Shown piece after piece: positions 30,411-37,493 of a stretch of DNA of 64,000 bases. Below the pieces are notes generated by a model that made no database searches, had not been told where the DNA came from, and was given only the letters and a program-made list of their open reading frames with translations. The position numbers and the translations under genes are program-made. Position 1 is the first letter of the stretch; every line of letters begins with the position of its first letter. The stretch is from Mycobacterium sp. ACS4331 (lineage in GTDB: Bacteria > Actinomycetota > Actinomycetes > Mycobacteriales > Mycobacteriaceae): NCBI RefSeq assembly GCF_001667265.1, contig NZ_LZHW01000078.1, positions 1 through 64,000 on the forward strand, read 5' to 3'.

Positions 30411-31853
30411 GTGGCAACGAAAGCAGCCCCGGCAACCGAAGAGCCGGTAAAGGGCACCGCCCCCAAAGCTTCTGCCACCTCCACGACGGGCGCCACCAAG
30501 CGCGCACCCGTCAAGCGGGCGGCCAAGGCCACCGCGGCGAAGAAGGCCGCGCCGCGCAAGGCCGCCGCCAAGAAGGACGCCCCAGCGCGCGGTCGGACCA
30601 AGAAGGAACAGGCGACCGACACCGCCGCCGACGATGTCGACACCGAGGTCGACGACCTCGAAACGGAACCCGGCGAGGACCTGGAGGACGTGGCCGACCT
30701 TGAGGTCGACGACGACATCGAGGATCTGAGCGACGACGCCTCCGACGATGACGCCGAGGATGACGGCGACGAGGGGGCCGAGGACGAGGGCAAGGACGCC
30801 AAGGCCGCCAAGGCCGGGGATGACGAGGACATCGCCGAGCCCTCCGAGAAGGACAAGGCCTCCGGTGACTTCGTCTGGGACGAAGAGGAATCCGAGGCAC
30901 TGCGGCAGGCCCGTAAGGACGCCGAGCTCACCGCGTCGGCTGACTCAGTGCGTGCCTACCTCAAGCAGATCGGCAAGGTCGCGCTGCTCAACGCCGAGGA
31001 GGAGGTCGAGCTCGCCAAGCGCATCGAGGCCGGCCTGTACGCCACGCAGTTGATGGGCGAACTCGCCGAGAAGGGCGAGAAGCTTCCCGCCGCCCAGCGC
31101 CGCGACATGCAGTGGATCTGCCGCGACGGCGACCGCGCGAAGAACCATCTCCTCGAGGCCAACCTGCGCCTCGTGGTCTCGCTGGCCAAGCGCTATACGG
31201 GCCGCGGAATGGCGTTCCTGGACCTGATCCAGGAGGGCAACCTCGGTCTGATCCGTGCCGTCGAGAAGTTCGACTACACCAAGGGCTACAAGTTCTCCAC
31301 GTACGCCACGTGGTGGATCCGTCAGGCCATCACCCGCGCCATGGCCGACCAGGCCCGCACGATCCGCATCCCCGTGCACATGGTCGAGGTCATCAACAAG
31401 CTCGGCCGCATCCAGCGCGAACTGCTTCAGGATCTGGGCCGCGAGCCCACTCCGGAGGAGTTGGCCAAGGAGATGGACATCACGCCGGAGAAGGTGCTGG
31501 AGATCCAGCAGTACGCGCGTGAGCCGATCTCGCTGGACCAGACCATCGGCGACGAGGGCGACAGCCAACTCGGTGACTTCATCGAGGACAGCGAGGCCGT
31601 GGTGGCCGTCGATGCCGTGAGCTTCACGCTGCTGCAGGATCAGCTGCAGTCCGTGCTGGAGACGCTGTCTGAGCGCGAAGCCGGCGTGGTGCGCCTGCGG
31701 TTCGGCCTGACCGACGGTCAGCCCCGCACCCTCGACGAGATCGGCCAGGTCTACGGCGTCACGCGTGAGCGCATCCGCCAGATCGAATCGAAGACCATGA
31801 GCAAGCTGCGGCACCCGAGCCGTTCGCAGGTCCTGCGCGACTACTTGGATTAG
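30411..31853 (+). CDS. sigA: primary RNA polymerase sigma factor SigA
   Basis: 480 residues; corresponds to Rv2703. The essential housekeeping sigma-70. An unusual N-terminus: residues ~1-65 are Lys/Ala/Pro-rich, ~70-150 very Asp/Glu-rich, then the conserved core. Regions 1.2 and 2 are visible: Ala-Asp-Ser-Val-Arg-Ala-Tyr-Leu-Lys-Gln-Ile-Gly, then Gln-Glu-Gly-Asn-Leu-Gly-Leu and Thr-Tyr-Ala-Thr-Trp-Trp-Ile-Arg-Gln-Ala (-10 recognition), region 3, and region 4 with Val-Thr-Arg-Glu-Arg-Ile-Arg-Gln-Ile-Glu. The GTG at 30411 (Met-Ala-Thr-Lys) is chosen over the GTG at 30405 for spacing to GAAAGG and agreement with relatives. Confidence 0.97.
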   Translation: MATKAAPATEEPVKGTAPKASATSTTGATKRAPVKRAAKATAAKKAAPRKAAAKKDAPARGRTKKEQATDTAADDVDTEVDDLETEPGEDLEDVADLEVDDDIEDLSDDASDDDAEDDGDEGAEDEGKDAKAAKAGDDEDIAEPSEKDKASGDFVWDEEESEALRQARKDAELTASADSVRAYLKQIGKVALLNAEEEVELAKRIEAGLYATQLMGELAEKGEKLPAAQRRDMQWICRDGDRAKNHLLEANLRLVVSLAKRYTGRGMAFLDLIQEGNLGLIRAVEKFDYTKGYKFSTYATWWIRQAITRAMADQARTIRIPVHMVEVINKLGRIQRELLQDLGREPTPEELAKEMDITPEKVLEIQQYAREPISLDQTIGDEGDSQLGDFIEDSEAVVAVDAVSFTLLQDQLQSVLETLSEREAGVVRLRFGLTDGQPRTLDEIGQVYGVTRERIRQIESKTMSKLRHPSRSQVLRDYLD

Positions 31854-31926
31854 CGGTCAAGAAACCTCCAAGAGCGCGGTCGTAGCGTCACCGACGTCAC
31901 GTTCCGCCGACTCTTCGAGGTGTGTT

Positions 31927-33021
31927 ATGCCCGCCACGGCCACCAAGGCCCCGCCCGCCGCCCTGATCGCCGGTGTCAACCGGCTTCGCGGTGCGCTCGA
32001 CCGGCTGCACAAGGCCGCCGCGCCCAGTCACATCGCGATGCTCGAACTCGGGCTGGGCTCGTGGTTCACCGCGGCGCTGTACGCGACGGTGAAACTGCGC
32101 ATCGCCGACGTGCTGGCAGACGGGCCCCGCACCGCCGACGACATCGCCGCGCGGGTCGGGACGCACCCGGAGGCCACGTATCGCCTGCTGCGCACGCTGG
32201 CGAGCCGCAACGTGCTCAAACTGCACCGAGACGGCCGGTTCTCGCTGACGCGCCTGGGGCAGACGCTGCGCTCCGACGCGCCGGAGTCGATGGCTCCGAT
32301 GATCGAGTTCGTCGGGAGCCCCCGCCATTGGGAGCACTGGGGTGAACTGGTGCACTCGGTTAAGACCGGTGGCACCTCTGTGGAGAAGCTGCGCGGAATC
32401 GGGGTGTTCGACTATCTGGACACCGACGCCGAATTCGCCGCGATCTTCAACAACGCGATGACCGGAGGCTCCCGGGCCGTCCTCCAAAATGCGGTGCCGG
32501 CTTACGATTTCAGCGGCTGCAGACGCATCGTCGACGTCGGGGGCGGCCACGGCGGTCTTCTGGCCGCAGTGCTCACCCGGGCCCCGCAGGCCAGCGGCGT
32601 GCTGTTCGACCGCCCCTCGGTGGTGGCGGGCGCGGCCGACGTTCTGGAACCCGCCGGCGTCGCGACCCGCTGCCAGACCCACGGCGGCTCATTCTTCGAG
32701 TCCGTGCCCGCCGGAGGCGACACCTATCTGCTCAAGGCGATCATTCACGACTGGGACGACGAGCAGTCGGTGGCGATCCTGCGCAATGTGCGGACCGCGA
32801 TCGCCGACGGCGGCCGAGTGCTGCTGTGGGAGATGGTCCTGCCCGACGGCGCGCCCAACAACATCGGGTTCCTCATCGACCTGGAGATGCTCGTCAGCGC
32901 AGGCGGGCGGGAACGCACCGAGGCGCAGTACAGGAAGCTGCTGGCGGACGCGGGCTTTCGACTGACGCGTGTGGTGCCCACCGCGAGTCCGCTCTCGATC
33001 ATCGAGGCCGTCCCGGTCTGA
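31927..33021 (+). CDS. SAM-dependent O-methyltransferase (acetylserotonin/caffeate OMT type)
   Basis: 364 residues. An N-terminal winged-helix dimerisation domain (about 30-115, with Thr-Ala-Asp-Asp-Ile-Ala, Tyr-Arg-Leu-Leu-Arg-Thr-Leu) followed by a Rossmann methyltransferase domain: SAM loop Val-Asp-Val-Gly-Gly-Gly-His-Gly-Gly near 201-209 and the catalytic-base segment Ile-Ile-His-Asp-Trp-Asp-Asp-Glu near 275-282. Likely methylates a hydroxyl of a small aromatic or polyketide-like compound; substrate unknown. It lies alone between sigA and DUF952, 73 bases after the sigA stop, with GAGG upstream of the ATG. To my knowledge it is not at this place in M. tuberculosis. Confidence 0.88.
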   Translation: MPATATKAPPAALIAGVNRLRGALDRLHKAAAPSHIAMLELGLGSWFTAALYATVKLRIADVLADGPRTADDIAARVGTHPEATYRLLRTLASRNVLKLHRDGRFSLTRLGQTLRSDAPESMAPMIEFVGSPRHWEHWGELVHSVKTGGTSVEKLRGIGVFDYLDTDAEFAAIFNNAMTGGSRAVLQNAVPAYDFSGCRRIVDVGGGHGGLLAAVLTRAPQASGVLFDRPSVVAGAADVLEPAGVATRCQTHGGSFFESVPAGGDTYLLKAIIHDWDDEQSVAILRNVRTAIADGGRVLLWEMVLPDGAPNNIGFLIDLEMLVSAGGRERTEAQYRKLLADAGFRLTRVVPTASPLSIIEAVPV

Positions 33022-33030
33022 GCGACGGCC
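33006..33030. terminator. hairpin between the O-methyltransferase and DUF952 genes
   Basis: GGCCGTC and GACGGCC arms (7 bp) with an 11-base loop, spanning the methyltransferase stop between convergent genes; three outer base pairs can add with a one-base bulge. No T run. Confidence 0.45.
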
Positions 33031-33036
33031 CTCACG

Positions 33037-33402
33037 TCAGCCGATGGGTCCGGGCGGGGCAAACCGCCCGTCCGGGCCCGGCAGATACGGCATGACGTGT
33101 GTCACAGCGGCGGTCGGCAACGGCCCGTACAGATGCGGGAACAGCATGGCCTCCGGATCCGTCGGGACGCCCGGCTCCCACCTGATCGGGTCGGCGACCG
33201 CGTCGGCGTCCACGTACAGCAGTACCAAATCGGTTCGCCCCAGGTGGATCCGGTTGGCGGGCAGATGCACCTGTTCGAGCGTCGACAGATGGATGAAGCC
33301 GACCTCATCGAGCGACGCGGGCCGGTACTCGGCCGAGGAGGAGACCTCCGACCAATCCTGCTCAGAGCAGATATGAACCAGTCGTGATTGGGTACTTGAC
33401 AT
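33037..33402 (-). CDS. DUF952 family protein
   Basis: 121 residues. Fits the small DUF952 group: an N-terminal Leu-Val-His-Ile-Cys, Trp-Ser-Glu-Val, Tyr-Arg-Pro-Ala-Ser-Leu-Asp-Glu-Val-Gly-Phe-Ile-His-Leu-Ser (the family signature), Leu-Val-Leu-Leu-Tyr-Val-Asp and His-Leu-Tyr-Gly-Pro-Leu-Pro-Thr-Ala-Ala-Val near the C-terminus. The fold resembles glutathione-transferase/ADP-ribosyl-like small enzymes, but the role is unknown. ATG at 33402 chosen because family similarity begins there. Cytosolic. Confidence 0.85.
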   Translation of the reverse strand: MSSTQSRLVHICSEQDWSEVSSSAEYRPASLDEVGFIHLSTLEQVHLPANRIHLGRTDLVLLYVDADAVADPIRWEPGVPTDPEAMLFPHLYGPLPTAAVTHVMPYLPGPDGRFAPPGPIG

Positions 33403-33467
33403 ACGCCCACCCTGCCGCAGCCGCAAACGGGGGCCGACGTGAGACACGACACACCTGTGAACGCCTC

Positions 33468-33494
33468 GGGAACAACGCCGGAACCCCAAACGTC
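33468..33494 (+). promoter_or_regulatory. possible SigE/SigH-type promoter for the 63-residue gene
   Basis: GGGAAC (33468-33473), 17 bases, then CGTC (33491-33494), against GGGAAC-N17-CGTT at sigB. One -10 base departs from the consensus, so the call is tentative. Confidence 0.3.
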
Positions 33495-33533
33495 TGACAC
33501 AGTAGAGAACACGCGAGGAACGGAGGAGCCGCC

Positions 33534-33725
33534 ATGACCGCAACTCTGACCAGTCCCGAACTCACACGGGCTGATCGCTGCGACCGCTGCGGTGCCGCTG
33601 CCCGCGTGCGTGCGAAGCTGCCTTCAGGGGCCGAACTTCTGTTCTGCCAGCATCACGCCAACGAGCACGAGGCCAAGCTGATCGCACTCGCCGCCGTTCT
33701 GGAGACAAGCTCCACCGAGCTGTAA
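33534..33725 (+). CDS. small zinc-ribbon protein (DUF7455-like)
   Basis: 63 residues. Cys-Asp-Arg-Cys near 17-20 and Cys-Gln-His-His near 39-42, about 20 residues apart, form a likely zinc site; the last ~20 residues look helical. Such proteins are widespread and unstudied in actinobacteria. The ATG at 33534 has GGAGGAG upstream. Upstream lies a GGGAAC-N17-CGTC element (33468-33494) that resembles the SigE/SigH-type promoter of sigB. Confidence 0.82.
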   Translation: MTATLTSPELTRADRCDRCGAAARVRAKLPSGAELLFCQHHANEHEAKLIALAAVLETSSTEL

Positions 33726-33786
33726 CTCAAACGTTGGAGCGTCCCGCTTTCCACTTCCGTCTCACGTCAGGAATGCTGGACTGGTC

Positions 33787-34788
33787 ATGAGTGACCAGCC
33801 CATCAAACCTTCCCGACACCACATCCTGCGCGTCAGCAGGAGGACCGTGTCGAAGGCCTGGGACGACTCCATCTTCTCGGAGTCCGCACAGGCCGGCTTC
33901 TGGTCGGTGTTGTCCCTGCCCCCGCTGCTGCTGGGCATGCTCGGCAGCCTGGCCTACATCGCGCCGATGTTCGGTCCGGACACCCTGGACACCATCCAGG
34001 ACCGGCTGATCAGCACCGCGGGCAGCTTCTTCTCCAAGAACATCGTCATCGAGATCATCGAACCGACGATCCGGGACATCGTGCAGGGCGCCCGAGGCGA
34101 GGTCGTCTCGTTGGGCTTCGTGATCTCACTGTGGGCCGGCTCGTCGGCGATCTCGGCGTTCGTCGACTCGATCGTCGAGGCCCACGACCAGACGCCGCTG
34201 CGGCATCCGGTCCGCCAGCGGTTCTACGCCCTGGGTCTGTACGTGATCGGTCTGGTGATCATCATCGCGACGGCGCCGTTCCTGGCTCTGGGGCCGCGCA
34301 AGATCGCCGAGTACATCCCCGACAGCTGGGACAGTGTCCTTCGCTTCGGCTACTACCCCGCGCTGGCGCTGGCACTGGTCATCTCGATCACCCTGCTTTA
34401 CCGGGTGTCGCTGCCGAAGCCGTTGCCGACGCACCGTCTGGTGATCGGAGCCGTCCTTGCCACCGCGGTGTTCATGATCGCCACCGTGGGGCTGCGCATC
34501 TACCTCAGTTCGATCACCAGGACCGGGTACACCTACGGCGCATTGGCGACGCCGATAGCATTCCTGCTGTTCGCGTTCTTCCTGGGCTTCGCCATCATGC
34601 TGGGCGCCGAACTGAACAACGCGATCGAAGAGGAGTGGCCGGCCCCGGCCACCCACGCCGACCAGCTCCGGACGTGGTTGGAGGACAAGGCCTCGGCCAA
34701 GCTCGAACCGAAATCGGCGGACTCCCCGGAGCAGCCCGCGAGTTCGCCGGGACCGGATCCGACGCGGTCGGCTCCGACCACTTCCTGA
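33787..34788 (+). CDS. YihY/BrkB family membrane protein
   Basis: 333 residues; corresponds to Rv2707. Six membrane helices: about 35-60, 105-125, 145-170, 185-205, 220-240 and 250-270. The family signature includes Ala-Trp-Asp-Asp-Ser-Ile-Phe-Ser-Glu-Ser-Ala-Gln-Ala-Gly-Phe-Trp at 18-33 and Gly-Ala-Glu-Leu-Asn-Asn-Ala after the last helix. The C-terminal ~50 residues are Pro/Ser-rich and cytosolic. Once called ribonuclease BN by error; now regarded as a transporter-like or flippase-like protein of unknown substrate. Converges on DUF3039. Confidence 0.9.
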   Translation: MSDQPIKPSRHHILRVSRRTVSKAWDDSIFSESAQAGFWSVLSLPPLLLGMLGSLAYIAPMFGPDTLDTIQDRLISTAGSFFSKNIVIEIIEPTIRDIVQGARGEVVSLGFVISLWAGSSAISAFVDSIVEAHDQTPLRHPVRQRFYALGLYVIGLVIIIATAPFLALGPRKIAEYIPDSWDSVLRFGYYPALALALVISITLLYRVSLPKPLPTHRLVIGAVLATAVFMIATVGLRIYLSSITRTGYTYGALATPIAFLLFAFFLGFAIMLGAELNNAIEEEWPAPATHADQLRTWLEDKASAKLEPKSADSPEQPASSPGPDPTRSAPTTS

Positions 34789-34805
34789 GGGCTGCGTCTT
34801 TAGGG

Positions 34806-35042
34806 CTACTTCTTGAGCTGCTCGTAGATCCGCTTGCAGTCCGGGCACACCGGCGAACCCGGCTTGGGCGACTTCGTCACCGGGAAGACCTCACCGCACA
34901 GGGCGACGACGTGCGTGCCCATGACCGCGCTCTCGGCGATCTTGTCCTTCTTGACGTAGTGGAAGAACTTGGGAGTGTCGCTGTCGGTCCCGTCGTCGAC
35001 GCGTTCGTCGGTGTCGGTGCGTTCGATCGTCTGCGTCTGCAT
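34806..35042 (-). CDS. DUF3039 small Cys-rich protein
   Basis: 78 residues; corresponds to Rv2708c. A Thr/Asp-rich N-terminus, then Phe-Phe-His-Tyr-Val-Lys-Lys, a central Val-Ala-Leu-Cys-Gly-Glu and a Cys-Pro-Asp-Cys-Lys pair near the end, a likely zinc site. Function unknown. The start may also be the ATG at 35051 (three residues longer); neither has a strong ribosome binding site. Confidence 0.85.
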   Translation of the reverse strand: MQTQTIERTDTDERVDDGTDSDTPKFFHYVKKDKIAESAVMGTHVVALCGEVFPVTKSPKPGSPVCPDCKRIYEQLKK

Positions 35043-35120
35043 GCCCGTCATTCTGCCGCAGAAGATTACGGGCCGGGAACCACCCGAGCCGGGGAATTCG
35101 GTTTGTGCAAGAGTGGAGGT

Positions 35121-35543
35121 ATGAAGCACAGCCAAGAGCTGGGTTTCGACGACGACGGTCGGCCGGTACTCATCACGCGCGCAGCCATCCCCTACGAAGA
35201 GGAGCATCGGCTGCGGGTCCGCAAGTACCTGACGATCATGGCCTTCCGCATCCCCGCCCTTCTGCTCGCCGCGGTCGCCTACAGCATCTGGGAGAACGGC
35301 TGGATCTCGCTGCTGATCGTGGCGGTGTCCATCCCCCTGCCATGGATGGCCGTATTGATCGCGAACGACCGCCCACCCCGGCGCGCCGAGGAGCCCCGGC
35401 GCTTCGATGACGACCGCCGGCGCACCCCGCTGTTCCCCACCGCGGAGCGGCCCGCCCTCGGCACGTGGTCCCCCGACAACGGGCGGGACGGTACCGGCGC
35501 GCAATGGAAATCGGCGGATTCCGACGCCGACTGGCCAGGCTGA
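35121..35543 (+). CDS. DUF3099 two-helix membrane protein
   Basis: 140 residues; corresponds to Rv2709. About 35 N-terminal residues precede two membrane helices (about 40-57 and 61-82, joined by Glu-Asn-Gly-Trp), followed by a charged, Arg/Asp/Pro-rich tail. The N-terminal Ile-Thr-Arg-Ala and Glu-Glu-His-Arg-Leu-Arg-Val-Arg-Lys-Tyr stretches are typical of the family. Function unknown. The ATG at 35121 follows GGAGG with a short spacing. It lies 147 bases before sigB, a neighbourhood shared with M. tuberculosis. Confidence 0.86.
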   Translation: MKHSQELGFDDDGRPVLITRAAIPYEEEHRLRVRKYLTIMAFRIPALLLAAVAYSIWENGWISLLIVAVSIPLPWMAVLIANDRPPRRAEEPRRFDDDRRRTPLFPTAERPALGTWSPDNGRDGTGAQWKSADSDADWPG

Positions 35544-35626
35544 GCGCCTTCTCCTTCATTTCTCAGGACCTTCTCAGGTCGCCGCGTCATTTCTGCAGTT
35601 CAGAGGGTGTGACGCAGACGATTTGT

Positions 35627-35654
35627 GGGAACTCTTTCCTCCACTGGGGCGTTA
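35627..35654 (+). promoter_or_regulatory. SigE/SigH-type promoter of sigB
   Basis: GGGAAC (35627-35632), 17 bases, then CGTTA (35650-35654), matching the ECF consensus GGGAAY-N16/17-CGTT. The transcript start should be near 35661. In M. tuberculosis sigB is known to be read by SigE, SigH and SigL from such a promoter. Confidence 0.75.
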
Positions 35655-35690
35655 GAACGAATGAAAGTTCGAGCCACTAAGGAGGCCGAT

Positions 35691-36653
35691 ATGGCAAATG
35701 CCGCCGCAACCCGGATCGACAACAGCGATCTGGACGCTCAGAGCCCAGCAGCCGACCTGGTGCGGGTCTATCTGAACGGAATCGGCAAGACGGCTTTGCT
35801 CAACGCCGCCGACGAGGTGGAGCTCGCGAAACGCATCGAGGCAGGGCTTTACGCACAGCATCTGCTGGACACCCGGAAGCGTCTCGGCGAGAACCGCAAG
35901 CGTGACCTGATGGCCGTCGTGCGTGATGGTCAGGCCGCACGCAGTCACCTGCTCGAGGCGAACCTGCGTCTGGTGGTCTCGCTGGCCAAGCGGTACACCG
36001 GCCGCGGGATGCCGCTGCTCGACCTGATCCAGGAGGGCAACCTGGGCCTCATCCGCGCGATGGAGAAGTTCGACTACGCCAAGGGGTTCAAGTTCTCGAC
36101 CTACGCCACCTGGTGGATTCGCCAGGCGATCACCCGCGGCATGGCTGATCAGAGCCGCACCATTCGCCTGCCGGTGCACCTGGTGGAGCAGGTCAACAAG
36201 CTCGCCCGGATCAAGCGCGAGATGCATCAGCAGTTGGGTCGCGAGGCCAGCGACGAGGAACTGGCCGAGGAGTCGGGCATCCCCGTCGAGAAGATCAACG
36301 ACCTGCTCGAGCACAGCCGGGACCCGGTGAGCCTGGACATGCCCGTGGGTTCCGACGAGGAGGCCCCGCTGGGCGACTTCATCGAGGACTCTGAGGCTCT
36401 CTCCGCGGAGAACGCGGTCATCGCCGAGCTGCTGCACACCGACATCCGGCACGTGCTGGCCACCCTGGACGAGCGTGAGCAGCAGGTCATCCGGCTGCGG
36501 TTCGGTCTTGACGACGGTCAGCCGCGGACCCTCGACCAGATCGGGAAGCTGTTCGGCCTGTCCCGCGAACGTGTCCGGCAGATCGAGCGTGAGGTGATGG
36601 CGAAGTTGCGCCACGGAGACCGCGCCGATCGTCTGCGCTCGTACGCAAGCTGA
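35691..36653 (+). CDS. sigB: RNA polymerase sigma factor SigB
   Basis: 320 residues; corresponds to Rv2710. Group 2 sigma factor for general stress, dispensable for growth. Very close to the SigA core (Gln-Glu-Gly-Asn-Leu-Gly-Leu-Ile-Arg-Ala, Thr-Tyr-Ala-Thr-Trp-Trp-Ile-Arg-Gln-Ala, and the region-4 Ser-Arg-Glu-Arg-Val-Arg-Gln-Ile-Glu) but without the long N-terminal extension. The ATG at 35691 has AAGGAGG five bases upstream (35679-35685); upstream ATGs at 35661 and 35625 lack this. Its mRNA probably ends in the hairpin at 36672. Confidence 0.96.
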   Translation: MANAAATRIDNSDLDAQSPAADLVRVYLNGIGKTALLNAADEVELAKRIEAGLYAQHLLDTRKRLGENRKRDLMAVVRDGQAARSHLLEANLRLVVSLAKRYTGRGMPLLDLIQEGNLGLIRAMEKFDYAKGFKFSTYATWWIRQAITRGMADQSRTIRLPVHLVEQVNKLARIKREMHQQLGREASDEELAEESGIPVEKINDLLEHSRDPVSLDMPVGSDEEAPLGDFIEDSEALSAENAVIAELLHTDIRHVLATLDEREQQVIRLRFGLDDGQPRTLDQIGKLFGLSRERVRQIEREVMAKLRHGDRADRLRSYAS

Positions 36654-36671
36654 TCCACCAACCTGCCCAGT

Positions 36672-36718
36672 CAGTGTGCCCGCCGCTCCCCCCGGCGGGC
36701 ACACTGCTGTGAGCAGTG
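36672..36718 (+). terminator. terminator hairpin after sigB, with overlapping second hairpin
   Basis: A perfect 14-bp stem with a 7-base loop (36672-36706, left arm CAGTGTGCCCGCCG). The outer part of the right arm can instead pair downstream: CACTGCT/AGCAGTG (36702-36718), 7 bp with a 3-base loop. No T run, as is common in mycobacteria. Confidence 0.65.
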
Positions 36719-36773
36719 CCTCCCGCAGCGGCGCCGCGCCGAGGCAAGGGGGCCGAGAGGGCAATTGGCCAAG

Positions 36774-36779
36774 TAGAAT
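36774..36779 (+). promoter_or_regulatory. -10 element TAGAAT for ideR
   Basis: TAGAAT, with the ideR ribosome binding site GGAGGG at 36789-36794 six bases before the ATG. It predicts a leader of about 15 bases and separate control from sigB. Confidence 0.5.
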
Positions 36780-36800
36780 GGCGCGGACGGAGGGTGGCAG

Positions 36801-37493
36801 ATGAACGACCTGGTCGATACCACTGAAATGTATTTGCGCACGATCTACGACCTCGAGGAAGAGGGCGTGGTTCCCCTGCGCGCGCGCATCGCCGAGCGGC
36901 TGGAACAGAGCGGTCCCACCGTCAGCCAAACCGTGTCTCGCATGGAGCGCGACGGCCTGCTGCATGTCGCGGGCGATCGTCACCTCGAACTCACCGAGAA
37001 GGGCCGCGCGCTGGCTGTCGCGGTCATGCGCAAGCATCGCCTGGCCGAGCGCCTGCTCGTCGATGTGATCGGTCTGCCGTGGGAGGACGTGCACGCGGAG
37101 GCGTGCAAGTGGGAACACGTGATGAGCGAGAACGTGGAACGGCGCCTCGTGGCGGTCCTGGACAACCCCACGGTGTCACCGTTCGGCAACCCCATCCCGG
37201 GCCTGTCCGAACTCGGGATCGGCTCGACCAGCGGGTTCGAGGACTACAACCTGGTGCGCCTCACCGAACTGCCCGCCGGGTCGCCGGTGGCGGTGGTGGT
37301 GCGCCAACTCACCGAGCACGTGCAGGGTGACACCGGCTTGATCAGCAGGCTCAAAGACGCCGGTGTGGTGCCCAACGCCCGCGTCACAGCCGAGATCAGC
37401 CCCGCGGGCGGGGTGACCATCGTCATCCCCGGCCACGAGAACGTCGACCTGCCGCACGAGATGGCGCACGCCGTGAAGGTCGAGAAGGTCTGA
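36801..37493 (+). CDS. ideR: iron-dependent regulator IdeR (DtxR family)
   Basis: 230 residues, full length; corresponds to Rv2711. With Fe2+ it represses siderophore uptake and synthesis genes and activates iron-storage genes. N-terminal winged helix (Ala-Glu-Arg-Leu-Glu-Gln-Ser-Gly-Pro-Thr-Val-Ser-Gln-Thr-Val-Ser-Arg-Met near 27-44), metal/dimerisation domain with Met-10, Cys-102, Glu-105 and His-106 (Glu-Ala-Cys-Lys-Trp-Glu-His) and the C-terminal SH3-like domain from about 150. Standard SD. No IdeR box was seen within the window. Confidence 0.97.
   Translation: MNDLVDTTEMYLRTIYDLEEEGVVPLRARIAERLEQSGPTVSQTVSRMERDGLLHVAGDRHLELTEKGRALAVAVMRKHRLAERLLVDVIGLPWEDVHAEACKWEHVMSENVERRLVAVLDNPTVSPFGNPIPGLSELGIGSTSGFEDYNLVRLTELPAGSPVAVVVRQLTEHVQGDTGLISRLKDAGVVPNARVTAEISPAGGVTIVIPGHENVDLPHEMAHAVKVEKV

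Noticed and set aside
30411..30860. SigA N-terminal Lys/Ala then Asp/Glu low-complexity region as a frameshift or foreign insertion
   Set aside because: Mycobacterial SigA proteins normally carry such an extension; codon use is continuous with the core.
36801..37493. IdeR box search around ideR, sigB and the haem genes
   Set aside because: No sequence close to the TTAGGTTAGGCTAACCTAA consensus was found.
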